A stretch of 64,000 nt of DNA from Synchiropus splendidus. Taxonomy: Eukaryota > Chordata > Actinopteri > Syngnathiformes > Callionymidae. The stretch covers positions 17,510,501-17,574,500 of the forward strand of contig NC_071342.1 of assembly GCF_027744825.2 (NCBI RefSeq). The letters run 5' to 3'. Below are positions 1-32,045 of this stretch, piece after piece. The position numbers and the translations under genes were made by a program. The notes under the pieces were generated by a model, which did no database searches, had not been told where the DNA came from, and saw only the letters and a program-made list of their open reading frames with translations. Position 1 is the first letter of the stretch; each line of letters begins with the position of its first letter.

Positions 1-820
1 CCTGGTGAGAACATGGAAGAGTTGAGGTTCAGGCAAAGACAAAGCTAAGGAAGTCCAGTTCCTAGGGTGCTAACCGCCCTAGCTAGGAGACAGGACGACC
101 TGATCTCCGCAGAAAATGGGTTTGATGAAACTGCCTTCCATTTCTCATTCATAAAGCTGTTTCCTGACTCACAGCATGTGTGTTACACATCACACACTTC
201 TCCTTGCTTTGCTCAAATCAACTCCAGAACGTGTGTTGACAGCAGTAAGTGGCTGCAGATGTCTTCATGAGGGCTCTTAATGATACAAACAACATAGTTT
301 GGCGACTTGCTGAACTTCAAAGTTACTAAATGAAACCCTCACAGGATTTACCGATGTGGCAACACAAAGGCAACAGTCAAAATTAGTTAGTCCTAAAACA
401 GCGGCGTCTTCATCATCCCTCCATCACTGGGCTGAGGGTTTTTACATTGTTATATACAGCAGACTTGAGGTTTCAGATGAAACAAACCACACCAGACTTA
501 AGACACCTGACTGGTGAAAAGGTGCCCACTTGAACTACTTCCCACCCCTCATATACTAGGACAGTCACATTTCACCGTCCGACCTCTCGACAGCTGAAGT
601 GCATCCGGCCCGCAGGCCGCGCTTTAATCCACACTGGCCTATATTGATCATGGTCTCCCACTTGAGGGTGTTGCATCTTCAGGAACTATCGACCCGTCCA
701 AGCAAACAAAGAGATTACACTATAAACAGAAAGACTCACTTGGCCATACGACAGCAGGTCGCTCGATGTACTTTGCCAGACAACTGGGATAGGAAATAGA
801 GGGGTATAAAAAGTACTCAC
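1..820. other. Downstream SLX4IP intron sequence, no exon recognised
   Basis: This stretch lies 3' of SLX4IP coding exon 5 on the transcribed strand, so it is most likely intron. I looked on the minus strand for the next conserved block of the family (the region after the VVCVS motif) with an AG acceptor and did not find it. No transposon hallmark was recognised. Confidence 0.5.
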
Positions 821-20756
<19,936 letters not shown>

Positions 20757-21266
20757 TTCAACACCACCTGGTTTGTTTCACCTGGAAAAAAAAGTGACAC
20801 AACATGTGTTAAAAACAAAGCACTATGAGTCGATACCATTCAACTTGAAAGTGAACATAAAGAATAAAGAATAATTCTCATCTCAACCGAGAATAACAAT
20901 CACCCAGAAGCCACACCTTCTCAACTGGACACACAAAAACCGCGCAGCAAGTCTCTGGGAAAAACACTGCATTTGTTACAGTGTACAGAATCTTGCTTTA
21001 TAGAACAGTGGTGGTAAAACACTGTCAATACAACCACTTCTATACTTAGCAGGTAGCAGGACGAAGCGGTGGCTAACTGAAGATGTATGCAATTAAACAA
21101 CTCCAGACGTCTATGATATCAACGAAACATTAACTAACGAGAGTCGCGCTTTACTCAGAAAAGTGAAGGTTGTATTAAACAGTCCGAATGTATTCGGTGT
21201 AATTCTGTTATTTGTTCATACCGCCAACTGTTTTGAACGTTGATCAACGAGTCAACCCAGCGGATG

Positions 21267-21274
21267 TGACGTCA
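21267..21274. promoter_or_regulatory. Perfect CRE/ATF octamer TGACGTCA
   Basis: A full palindromic cAMP-response element lies midway between the divergent starts of SLX4IP and MKKS. A second partial site (TTGACGTCTC) lies near 21429. CREB/ATF sites of this form are typical of CpG-type bidirectional promoters. Confidence 0.6.
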
Positions 21275-21453
21275 AAAACAGGGTCCTTCGTGTTTGTGCT
21301 ACATTGTATTTTGTTCGCTATCAGTCGCCACATAGGGTGGAAAACAGTCGAAATGAAGAAACCAATGTCATAGCTTCATTTTGACGAGACATACTGATGT
21401 CAAACAGAGTTTAACTGGAAGTGAGTTGTTGACGTCTCAGTAACAACACTGCA

Positions 21454-21467
21454 GCTGCCATGGAAAC
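21454..21467 (+). promoter_or_regulatory. RFX X-box motif GCTGCCATGGAAAC upstream of MKKS
   Basis: The site matches the ciliary X-box pattern (GTTGCCATGGMAAC type; two half sites around AT) at all but the second base. It lies about 290 bases before the MKKS start codon. RFX factors drive many ciliary and BBS genes through this element, so the placement fits; binding is inferred. Confidence 0.6.
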
Positions 21468-21756
21468 GGCTGTTGTCCGAAAAAGTGCCTGAACAGATTT
21501 TACAATAGTAATCCATCGAATCCCATTAAATGTAGATTTTCAGATAAAGGGTTCCGTTGCAGGTAGGTCATGATTTTATACGTTACATATATATGGACTT
21601 TGGTTTTAAAAATTCAGATTGGGGAACTTTTATTTTTGATAATATCGCGCAGGCAAATATAAAGGCACCCTGTCGTACAGTTTTTTTTTCAGCACATGCG
21701 AGTTTTCTTAACGAATGTAAATACATTGAACTGACTTAAGATCTCCTGATAGAACG

Positions 21757-23625
21757 ATGTCTCGACTGGCCAAGAAAGCGCCGTCTCTGTGTTCGGACTC
21801 ACCTCTCGACAAAGCTGAAGTGCAGACCAAGCTTCGTCATCTGTCGCAGCTTCTCAGATCCTGCGTCGGTCCGTCTGGGCGACTGAAACAGGTCCACAAC
21901 AACATCGGCGGGCAAGTGACGACCACTTCAACGTCGTGTGTTCTTCTTGCCGCCATTTCTTCCTCACACCCCTTGCTTAATCTCATAATCCAGTCCGTCC
22001 GTAGCCACGTTTCTCGGTTCTGCGACTGCGGTTTGCAGGCTGGGATCCTGTGCATCTCTTTAATAGAGGCGTCAGAACGGGGTGCTCTGAGAGGAAGCGT
22101 CGCCATCCGCGTGTACAAGCACCTGCTGAGTCTGTGCGATGCTTACCTGCACCAGGACAAGTGCGGGTGTGTGGTGCAGCTGGACTTCAGCAGCAGCCAG
22201 AACTTCATCACGCTGGCTCGCAGCGTTGTGTCCAGCAAACCTGCGTGTGTCCTGACAGGTGCAGAGCAACTTCACATCAGCACGTTGTTGGTGAAGTCCT
22301 TCTTGTTGACTGTACCCTGCAGCAGCCCCGGGAGCGCAGCCCTCGGCCGAACCATAACAATGCCAATGGAAGGTCTCCCAGTGTTGGACTCTGCTGTGTT
22401 TCCAGGCGTCCTGCTGGACCTGCCTGAATTCATCACTGAGTTTCACACCTCTGGTCCTCTGCGCGTGGCGTTGTTCGCCATCTCTCTGGCTGGAGACCTT
22501 CCTGGAATCGGTGACGGGACAGTAGAGGTGCACCAGGGTGTGGACACTGACTCGCAGGTGGTGGACGAGCTCATGAAGATCGCTGAGCAGGTTGTTCAGG
22601 ATGAGGTGAAGCTCCTTGTGTGCCAGAAGGTCGTCCATCCGGTGCTGCAGCATTACCTGAGGAGCCACGGCGTCGTGGTGGTGGAAAGAGTCGGCATCCG
22701 ATTCATGGAGCCGCTCGCCGAGCTGACAGGTGGCTCTCACTTGAACCCAGCTGTTAAACTCCAACATGGCTATTTAGACTGCCTTTTCCCAAACAGGAGC
22801 CCGACCTGTCGGGACTTTACACACCGCCATCCCATCCAAGGCCTATGGAGAAGTTAAAAATGTGCAGCTCAGACCGTTTGGATCCAAGAACCTGTTGCAT
22901 TTACACCCTGCTGAGCAGTCGGTGACCTGCACTATGGTACTCTGCCACAGGAACGAGACGATGTTGAATGAGCTGAAGGTTAGTAGGAATGGAATCGGGT
23001 CAACGGTTGACGTTTCTGAATGAAGTGTAAATGTTGAAGGTGGCGTGCCAGAAAGCAGAGCACGTGCTGAGACTCACTCTGAGGGAACCAAAGTCACTAC
23101 TCGGAGGTGGATGCACTGAGACCCATTTGGCCGCCTACATCAGACACCAGGTGAGATCCTCGATTCAACTATGTCATTTTCAATAAGGCCACAGTGATGA
23201 TTTATTTTTATTAGTGCGAGCACAACAACAGAGAAACCGCGTCAACGTTGGGGTGCACGCCAGGCGAGTACCTGCTGGGCGTGGAAGCTTTCTGCAGCTC
23301 TTTGGAATGCGTCGCTCGAGCCCTTGAACACAGCCATAGCAGTTCCATCATTGACCCGACTGGTGCTCACCACTGGACTCTGCAAGCTGACGTGACACCA
23401 GAACAGATGCAGAGTCACGTTTGCGGCTGTGGGCTGAGGAACAACTACAAGAGGAGTTGTTCGATGACGGAGGGTCCAGGGTTTTCACCTGAGCTGCCGG
23501 AGGAAACCGCGTTGCGATGCAGAGTTCTGGACTCTTTCACAGCGAAGAAGAATGCGCTGCAAGTTGCTGTAGAAACTGCAAATATTGTTCTGGATGTGAA
23601 TTTTATCATTCAAGATAAGAACTGA
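21757..23625 (+). CDS. mkks: MKKS/BBS6, chaperonin-like Bardet-Biedl protein, complete
   Basis: Exons 21757-22729, 22797-22978, 23040-23150, 23215-23625 join in phase and give 558 aa (human 570). The start reads [12 protein letters not shown], like the human MSRLEAKKPSLC; the end reads [13 protein letters not shown]...FIIQDKN, like the human C-terminus. Other matching blocks are GPSGRLKQ (about residues 39-46), the DCGL motif near 90, [25 protein letters not shown] in exon 3 and the [10 protein letters not shown] block in exon 4. MKKS is a group II chaperonin relative that with BBS10, BBS12 and CCT assembles the BBSome for ciliary traffic, acting in cytosol and centrosome. The ATPase GDGTT box of true chaperonins is replaced here by CDCGLQAG, as expected for MKKS. 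Exon 1 reads on into intron 1 to a stop at 22857 if unspliced; the GTGGCT donor at 22730 restores the family sequence. Confidence 0.95.
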
Positions 23626-23912
23626 GCACTACTGTTCCTTTTCTGAGAAAAAGAAAAAAAATCAAAAGATAAACTGAGGTACTGTACAATAACATTTACA
23701 ATTATTATTAAAAAAAAAGACAATTTAAAAGTTTAAAAAAGGACGGGTCTAGCTGAGGATGCTGACTTTATAAAGCATTTGTATTTATTCTACTTATTTA
23801 TCGTACTGTAGTTATTATAGTCAATGCATCTTTCTTCACAGTGCTCTTCCACTTTAAAGTATATCATGTCAGAACACTCATTCTTGGTGATACAATTCTT
23901 AAGTTAAAGGAA

Positions 23913-23918
23913 AATAAA
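23913..23918 (+). terminator. Candidate polyadenylation signal of MKKS
   Basis: AATAAA about 290 bases after the MKKS stop codon; the first canonical signal downstream. Confidence 0.5.
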
Positions 23919-26813
23919 ACACAATAACCAGCACTCAATAATTCCCATTTGGTTAGGATGATTTTATCTTTTGGGGTCCTGATGGATGGGGAACAGAATA
24001 GCTCTTAAACAGCCTAACGAATTTCAGTGAAAGTTTCAGGGCTGGTTGGAATTTAGAAGTGGTTCGATTAGATTTAGGTGGAGTTCTGTATGTTCATTTG
24101 GACTTACCAAGGTAAAGATCCCTCCATCGAATTCCAAAGAGACGAAAGCCATATCCAGTCACATGACTGGCTCCGATTAAAACAGTCAGCAAGCGGATAT
24201 TCAGACTGTCACTGGGTTTCTCCTTCATCCTATGCAGACTTTTCTTGAGCCAACAATGCAACTGTTACAGGAGCTACGAAGCACTCACGCCACCTGCTGT
24301 CCACTTGAGCTCATTGCTTTTAGAATACGTCACATGAAATGAATTTCTGAATTTATTAAAAACAAAAACAGTATTAATTGAAACGGGAGGTTGATTCTTT
24401 TTTGCCTGAGCCACATGAACTGACTTTTCTTGAGTGGCAGTTCTGCTCCTTGACATCAATAGTTCCGATACTCGACAGAGCAGAGTGGACACCCATGAGA
24501 AAACTCATTTGGTCAGTTGTCATGACTGAAAGCTTGAATACAGATGTGTCAATGAAGAACTCATCCACTGAATGGAGTGAATGGATAAACCTCACAGTAA
24601 AAGATTACGTAAATCCATTACGGTGTGTTAAGAACCACGTGAGGAAAGCAGAGCACCAAGAAGGGATACGTGGCAAGATTCCAACTTTTTACGTATTTTT
24701 ATTGAAATCAGTCCTCTACTTTTTGCATAAACCTGCAGACATATAAACGAAACCAACAGACCCGGATGAAAACATGACCCAACTCTGAAAGAGGTAATCA
24801 GAAATGACACACCGAACGTTGAGAATACAGCAACCAAACTGTTCCGCATGATTCCAGGAAAAGAGAGAAAAGAACAAAGCAGACGTGTTTTCAGTAAATT
24901 TTACTCTTTTTGTAACATGAATTCTTCGCTTCATCAGAAGAGCCTTTTGGGATGCTTTATCAGTGGAACCTGAGATAAAGAAACTCCAAAGGGAGCAGTT
25001 TAGATTTCATATATGTTCCTATCCTCTATGCAAGAACAACAAAAATACAGAGATACTTCTAAAATAAAATAAAAAAATGAAAAAGAAGACAGTGTTGAGG
25101 TTCAGGCTTTGTCTCGATCAGATTTATGCAAGATGGGAGGAAAACCAGTGCCACATTCTTCTTCACGAGCGCGAGAGAGACAACGCCGGGCGCTTGGCAA
25201 CGATATTCAGGAAAAACAAAAGTACACATTCTAAAGTAAGACTAAAAGTGAAATCGATTTATGTGCAACAGTGATAAAAAGGCACAATGGCACAGTGTGT
25301 CATGCTTGACTAGTTTCCCTTAAACTACCGCCATCGGGTTGGTCTTTCAGTCTGTGCCCACTGGGTTCAAGCCTCTCAAGCCTTTTATGCTCAATATAAC
25401 GGACTGCATCGACTAGAACGGGGAATACTGGACTGAAGCGAGAGCAGAGAACAGTGTGCTGCTGCTGCTGCCTCTAGTGTTGAGAGCCGGCATGACTCAT
25501 CGTGTCCCTCTGGTTACTGAAGAGTGAAAATCATTTGAGTTATTGTTTCGTGTAACAGCTAGAAAAGTCTTAAAGCAGAGCACTGTTTTATGGCTTTGTA
25601 CGGATTATCAAAAATGTGACCAACGCACATTTTAAAGCAACGTAAATTGTGTCAACTCAGACCGTGTATGCTTTGGTCAGTCGCGTCTGTAACATTGTTC
25701 TGGTTCAATAGGTCCACATGTAAACAAGAGTTCACTGGATTTCTGTTATCAACTTCAGTCGTCTGTGACGGCTTCTGAGAGGAGGGGTAATGGGCAGGAG
25801 GCTGACCAGCAACACCCAGAGCAAGCATCAATCGTGCGTGAAATTTCACACTTTTGGAGACGTGGGCGTCTAGTGATCATAAATTCAAGGAAATAAGGGA
25901 AATTCCAATATTTATTTTTGAACATGACGACAGTTGTTCGATCTAGAGAGCCAAAATAACCATGTAAAACAGCCAAATTGGAACACCAAACCTCAAATAT
26001 GACCCATCAGCCACCTGTCCGCCCAGAATGCCGTCAAGTTAGAATGTTACGTTACAAATTGGGATGAGAGAACGAGACAGCGTGAGCTATAATACCGTGT
26101 TCTCTAATTCCTTAAAATACACAGCTGCAGATTGAGCCTACAAACTACTGAGTAAATACAGCCACGTCTAATAAGAAAGGGCTAGATAATAACCAAAACA
26201 GGAAAGATAGATTCAACTAATACAAGGGTTTGTTTTTCGTTTTTTTTGGTTCTGTGAAATTGAACTTTGTTGGATGCAGCCCTTTTGTTAGCAATTTTAT
26301 GAGTTTGGACACTCGTTTCAAGTGCATGCAGCTCCAAGCTCAACAAAACTTTTATTTTCATCTGCGTTCTTCTGAGCCGAGGATTTATTTTCGCTCCTTC
26401 TCTGCGGCGAGGAACATGAGCACAGATTGCCGCAATTCCAAGGTTAGTTACAAATCCAATCAATCCCCAAAAAATAGCAAAAGGACTAAAAAAAAAGAAC
26501 AATTGGAAAGAGCCTAAATCAGATTCCTACCTCCCCATGTGACAGCTTATCTACGATGTCATCACCCCTGTCTGGTTTTGCTTCTGTATAATCTCAAAAC
26601 TGCACTTCAAACAGAAAGAGTCAACCTTTGGGTTCTGAGATGCACTTCAAACTGAGAGGAGGATGGGGGGTGGAGGGGGAGAGGAGACTGCATTGGCTTG
26701 GAGTGTCTAGGTCCTTCCTGCGAGATTGTACTGGAGGATGGGGCGCGGGAGGGTGTCGGGGCTCGGGTTATGGCGATAGATAGTAAGGGCGGGGTCCCGT
26801 CTGGACGTCCAGC
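23919..26813. other. Tail-to-tail interval between MKKS and MEMO1
   Basis: No gene recognised. The right part should contain the MEMO1 3' UTR (minus strand); minus-strand AATAAA hexamers occur at 26389-26384 and 26356-26351, about 425-460 bases after the MEMO1 stop. The block 26641-26790 is G-rich on the plus strand (many runs of three to six G) and therefore C-rich in the MEMO1 transcript. Open frames near 24.4-24.9 kb show no family signal. Confidence 0.5.
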
Positions 26814-29800
26814 TCAATGAACGACGAGGGAGCCGGCGGCGTAGCTCACAGAGCTGTCGTGCCAGGTCCTGCACTCCCCCGACTGAGCATAGTTCAGGAA
26901 AGTGAAGTTCATATTAAAACCACTCTTCCTCAGCTCGGCCACGGCCTGGAAAGCAGTCGTCATGTTAATCCCTGGTTTGCATGCATTTCCACAGCAACAC
27001 TTCAGAAACAGATTTAAAAGAACGAATGACAGGAAAGACATTTTCTGGGGACAAAACGACCATTACATTTTTGTGAAACCAGAAAACTAGGTTTGTTTTT
27101 CAAATCACCTAGTCATGACTAAGGAAGCTACGTGATAAATCACGAATGAATGGGTGTTTATTCAGTCTTGAGAACAATGAAATGGAAATGAACAAAATGG
27201 CTCGATAAAAATAGACTCTCCTTGAATGTAGAAGCAAAAAAAAGGAAAACGGAGATGGATGTGGACTAAATAAGACCCAATTAATGTCCCCACAGTACTA
27301 CAGACCAGGACACCCCTCACTCACACCCTGCGACAACAAGGGTCTTCAAATTTTTGTTAGAAATTAGATGTCAGTTGAAACAAGCAGCACCAGATAGTCT
27401 TCAGAGAGCTGACTGGTTAAACAGCACCATTGTGGCTCTCTGAGAACAGAGTTGAATAACCCTGGTCTACGACACCCTCAGAGGAGCAATAGTGAACAGC
27501 AGTCAGCTGACCATGTCTGCAACAAGTCCCTGGTATACATTTATCTACAGTTCTTGTTTCAGTCTGGTTTGGAAATAAATGCCTCAAATATAAAACTTGG
27601 GTTTTAGATTGGCTGTTGTGCCGAGATCCTCTGCATCTTGAAGAGACCCACCTGAGCTTGGCTCACTTTCTGTTAACCTGATGATACAATGTCACGCCAC
27701 AGCCCCCATCAAAACAGTAATGAATTATATCACTTCAGGAGAGAACTATCTGGAGTCAATAATGTCACCAAAAGAAATACTTAATTTGTCAGTGTGTTGC
27801 TCCTGCTCATTTAAGTCTGCAGGAGAGTAGTCCTGAGCTTTTTTTTGACTCTGTTTTTTTTTTAATCCCACAATGTTTCGATCATTCATCATTTCCTTTG
27901 TCAGTGAGTTCCACATTTCCACTGCGGCTATAGTCATGTACATCTGAATATTTGGTTCGGTGGTTCAAGTATGTGGTTGGAAGAGCAGGGTTCTCCTCAG
28001 TGTCTAGCAGCATCTTTTATCTTTTAAGCAGGACTTACTTTTAAGGAAGACCTTTAAAGGGGATGGAGAAAGAAGTATGATGCAATAGTCTCTAGGAGCA
28101 AATGTGCCAGAACAAATGATAGATCTTCTGACTGACACACCTAAAACAATATCACACTGCTCCTCTTGCCTCAGTATCAAGACCTCACCCCGGACAACTC
28201 TGCTGTGTTGGCTTCTGAATGGTGGAAACATTCCCTACAGAGAGCTGCAGCAGAAGGTCTTCTTTGTAGTTTGGCCAGAAGACTACGCTGCAACAATCTG
28301 TCTACTGTTAAAAAAACAGCCTGGCTGTTCCTTGTGTTCCATGGGAATTAGTTTTAAAAGGGCATCAAGATGCAGAAGGCAGCCCAGGTAAAAGGACAGT
28401 TTGTCACAACATTTCGACAATACCAGTCCTTTTCTAACACATTTCCAAGTATTAAGGTTTTATGCTATTCCGTCTTCACATTATTGCTGCTCTGATAAAG
28501 AGGTTACATAATTTTAAAATGGCGACATACGAAACCAAAAAAGGTAAATGGACATCCGCCAAGTCAAAAGTGTAGAACTCAGTTAAATGAGTCCAAAAGT
28601 AAAGTCAAAATGCTTCTGTGTTACTCACATTTAGCAGCACTCCAATAGGGTGACGACCACAGATTGTGTTGCGGTACTTCTTCAAGTAGTTGGTGAAAGA
28701 TATAGGATCCATCTGCTCTATAATGCCCATCCCCTGAAATCACAGAGATACTATTATTTTTTTATGATTATTATTATGGCTTTTAGTATTGTTGTTATGT
28801 TGGTACATTTTGTGACTTGAAGTATCTTCACACTTTTATCATTCGGATGAAATAATGAAAATAATTGTGTCAACAAGGAAGCAACACAGATTTCATATAT
28901 ATATATATATATTGTGGTTCACTTCTAAATACAAATGCCTTTGTGGGTGATCACCTCACACCACATGATTCAAGCTTAAGTTCATTCAGTCAGTTGTTAC
29001 CATTTTATCAAGATGTTCAATGGATCTGTAGATCTCTCCTTGAGATTCATCATAGTATGTGTAGCGGAAACGATGGCCTACAAGAAGGAAACCGCACGTC
29101 AGCATCTAAGTGACAAACGAAAGTGGTACCTGATAGGTTTGTTACTGACCCCAGTGGCAGAAGTCCGATGAGATGATGAAGAGGTTGGAAGGATCTGCCA
29201 GATACTTGCTGAGCAGCTTCCCGTATTCCTGTTCCTTAGTCTCACTTAGTGCGCCAACAAGCACGGGCACGATGCTAAACTCGTCTTTGTGGCTGTAAGG
29301 AAGGTGGTAGACGAGGCACCAACAGCAAAGTGAATTGGAATCTTGGAATATTAATCCTACACAAGGCTTCACCACATTGCTTATGCATAAAAATAACTAA
29401 ACCTTCTCAATAGTTTTTGCTCAAGGGCAGGTAACAATAGATGGCAAACTGGAACTGTCACTGATGTCATAAGAGGACCATGTGCAATAATTAAACCCCA
29501 AGAGGAGCACCTGTATGAAGGTATAAAACCAGAAGAGTGGGGCAATTGAAGAGTGCCTCAGTATTAAGCCAGCACTCTGTGCCATGTCAGTGCCCAAAGA
29601 AGACCAATGGTAAGGAGCCAGTTCAGTTAATGGACTTCAAAGAAGGATGTTGTGTTGCACTTTCAAAAGTGTATCCATTGTGTTTGAAGCTCATGAATGA
29701 CCCAAGAGTATGTGTGTTATTTATGCGGATAATGTTGTGTTCAGCAAAGTACATTTGACAGTACACGTTGAGTGTAGTACAATACCTCTCCATGGCTTTA

Positions 29801-31316
29801 GCAGTGTAAGGCAAGTGCATTTCAATACTATGCTCCTCTTCGTCCGTCTGCAGACTCATCCGATCAAACAACCCCGTTTTCCAGAGTTCAGAATATACTG
29901 TAAATAAAAGTCAGTTTTGAAGTATAAGTAACAACACTGGCTTGCTTCTTATGGAACAAATGTGTCAATAAACTGAGAAACTATCAATTTGAGAGCAATT
30001 TAATTGCTCTCAAATGAACACCACATGAGGCATTAATTAGTTTAGAAGAGCAAACGATACCCTTTTGATCAATTCTCAGGTCGTAGAGCGGTGTTTTATA
30101 GATGTCTGCGGATGACAGGGCACACCGGGAGAGCGGGAAATGGTGCGAAGGTCCCAAGATGAAGACCCTACGACTGTATGCGAACATGCCTTGTTTTTAA
30201 AAAATGCACGCTATTTAAATGATATTCACAGTAGATTACTTACGTTATTGAGGGATCAACCTGCTTGTAGGCATGTGCTGCACAAGCACCACAGTAGGTG
30301 TAACCAGCGTGTCTGGAAAACAAAAACGTATAAGTTCAAACAATAGCCTCACAGACAAAGTGATAGAGACTTGACTCACGGTGCTATGATGGCTCTAGCA
30401 GGACTGAGAGTGGGCTGTGCTTGAGACAGCCAACCTTCTAGTTGCACATTCAACTGGGATCCTTCCAGATATAAAAGGAAAGAGAATAAGTGGTATAAGT
30501 CATTTGAGTACTGCCAGCGCAAACACTCAAAATCCATCAACAGCTACATCTTGTTGAGCAGAATAATAAGGAGAAAATGAGTCAAATGTATGATCAGGTA
30601 GATGAGTGTATGGAAGACTAACTATGATGACAATGTAGTGACATCCTAGCACGAATGTTATTCGTGTGTTGAACGTCAATGTGCTTTTCCAGAGGGACTG
30701 AGCAGTCAGGGGCTGGACTGATAAACAAGCTTTAGTGAGGAGCTAAAATGGGGGAAGGGTTTCCAGCGAAGCTTTCAGACCTTTGTGAAAAGGCAAAGCG
30801 TGAACTTGGATACCTCTGGGGAAACTCTTCACACAAACCTCTCCACGGTTTTCAAATAAATGACTCAAATCATACTTCTTTGCTGCCGGCAAGGATTTTT
30901 TTTCTCGACATATCTCATTAAAGCAAATGGCCCGTAGGCCAAGAAGTTGCATAGTGACAGCCTAGCAAACCGATTGTGAATCAAACTGCATGAAAGCTTC
31001 TTTTCCTCAATGTTTAAATGGACAAAATAAGCTTTGCACAGGCACGAAAGGTGAAAACGGAGGCGAAGCTAACGGTAGCTACGGACAACAATCGCTAAAA
31101 TACATCAAATAAACCTTTATCTTCAGCCTGGTTCGACACACATAGGCGTCTGCACTGTAGAGGTAAAATACTTGCGGATAAAAAGCCATGAAATGGAAGC
31201 AGAAACCGTGAGCTAAATCGGATGCTAACACGGCCGGGGCTGTGTTGACAGTTACCCGAAGCAGAGTACCAGCTCCCGGCGTGTCTCGCGTCCCTGCACA
31301 CCACTCGGTTCGACAT
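26814..31316 (-). CDS. memo1: MEMO1, mediator of cell motility 1, complete
   Basis: Nine exons in transcript order: 31316-31256, 30461-30380, 30312-30244, 30173-30061, 29897-29786, 29292-29150, 29077-29001, 28733-28629, 26945-26814. Phases join throughout and give 297 aa, exactly the human length. The start reads MSNRVVCR and the end [13 protein letters not shown]. The three residues that bind metal in the family are present at the human positions: His49 (APHAGY), His81 (GPSHH) and Cys244 (TICGRHP). Family knowledge: a cytosolic MEMO/AmmeMemoRadiSam-fold protein that binds ErbB2 phosphopeptide, affects microtubule-led motility and redox/iron handling, and has been reported to bind copper or iron. 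The gene is divergent from SPAST on its 5' side and convergent with MKKS. Intron 8 (26946-28628) carries a decayed LINE piece. Very strong call. Confidence 0.97.
27746..28010 (-). mobile_element. Decayed LINE reverse-transcriptase C-terminal piece
   Basis: Minus-strand translation gives [18 protein letters not shown] followed by a lysine-rich stretch, like the end of many non-LTR reverse transcriptases (..KLWNSLP.E.....S...FKK.LK). Just upstream, one frame over, [12 protein letters not shown] resembles the preceding segment. The frame is broken and no 3' tail is clear. It lies in MEMO1 intron 8 in the same direction as the gene. Confidence 0.45.
29987..30015. repeat. Near-perfect palindrome, 14-bp arms, 1-base centre
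   Basis: ATTTGAGAGCAATT, a single T, then its exact reverse complement. It lies about 45 bases past the 3' end of MEMO1 exon 4, inside intron 4. It could be the core of a very small inverted-repeat element; no target duplication is visible. Confidence 0.85.
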
Positions 31317-31800
31317 CTTGCTTCCAAAGCCACCTATTTTGGTCTACTAGGCAGTTGTCGGGTGGGAAAAAGTCAAAGTCGCAGGCGCCGCTGTTTGCTG
31401 ACACAGAAGAGAAGCGACGGTGAGTGAGTAAAGACAAAAGGCTGTTCGCTTGGAGACAGCTGGGCTAACTGGCTAACTATCGCCCCGTCCGTCAGCTGAC
31501 AGTCACCGGCGAGTTCAGCGGACACAGACGCCGACTGGAGCTACTCGCCAGGGGAGGGGCGACGTCGAGCCAATCTCAAAATATTCCAAATAGCAGTCAG
31601 TTGTCCGGCTCTGGTTATAAACAACAACACCAGCTAAGATGTGTCAGAGCCGAGTCAGACTGAAGAGAGGAAGGTAGGAGGCGTGCCAGAACTGGAGCAC
31701 GCGATGACGTTTCAGGGCTCTGATTGGCTAAGCGCTGCCGTGTAAGTCAAACGATTGGTTGGTATTTAAATAGGCGTGGTCTCTGCCAGAACGCTGAATT
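31317..31800 (-). promoter_or_regulatory. MEMO1 promoter region with CCAAT boxes
   Basis: GC- and CpG-rich sequence directly 5' of the MEMO1 start codon. CCAAT pentamers occur at 31570-31574 (plus orientation) and, as ATTGG, at 31723-31727 and 31754-31758. No TATA box is placed convincingly. The transcription start is not readable. Confidence 0.5.
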
Positions 31801-31969
31801 CCGTGGTTGTGAAGGAATTTAAACGTAAAGATTTTCGGTTGTCGATTGTTGTTGATTTGGATCGATTGTCTTCCGGCAGCCCTAATACAAATACCAAAGC
31901 ATGTTTTTATTTATCAATTATCACACCGCTATAAATTCCAATAGCCTTTTTAATACAGCCTCTATTGAC

Positions 31970-32045
31970 GGAATAAATGAGATCACATTGGGTTGCCTTT
32001 ATTTCTCCCACGATGGGGAAATTGTGATTGTTACAGCAGCATAGG
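31970..32045 (-). mobile_element. 3' tail of a fish LINE or SINE
   Basis: Minus-strand reading CTGCTGTAACAATCACAATTTCCCCATCGTGGGAG then AATAAAGG matches the common ending of several fish non-LTR retroposons (TGCTGTAAC..AATTTCCCC..GGGAT.AATAAAG). Only the tail is recognisable. Confidence 0.5.

Larger units (their letters stand above)
20757..21756. promoter_or_regulatory. Bidirectional promoter region between SLX4IP and MKKS
   Basis: One kilobase separates the SLX4IP start codon (minus) from the MKKS start codon (plus). The pair is also divergent in human, so a shared promoter is expected. On the minus strand a pyrimidine-rich acceptor (TTTTTTTTCCAG) stands 25 bases before the SLX4IP ATG, so the SLX4IP transcription start should lie further right, nearer 21.2 kb. 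A perfect CRE and an X-box lie in the interval. Exact transcription starts cannot be read from the sequence. Confidence 0.65.

Noticed and set aside
22072..22767. 231-codon minus-strand open frame
   Set aside because: It is the antisense shadow of MKKS exon 1, whose plus-strand product matches the family throughout.
22730..22857. MKKS ending at the stop codon 22857
   Set aside because: Family similarity stops exactly at a GTGGCT donor at 22730 and resumes in phase after the AAACAG acceptor at 22796, so the stop lies beyond the true exon end.
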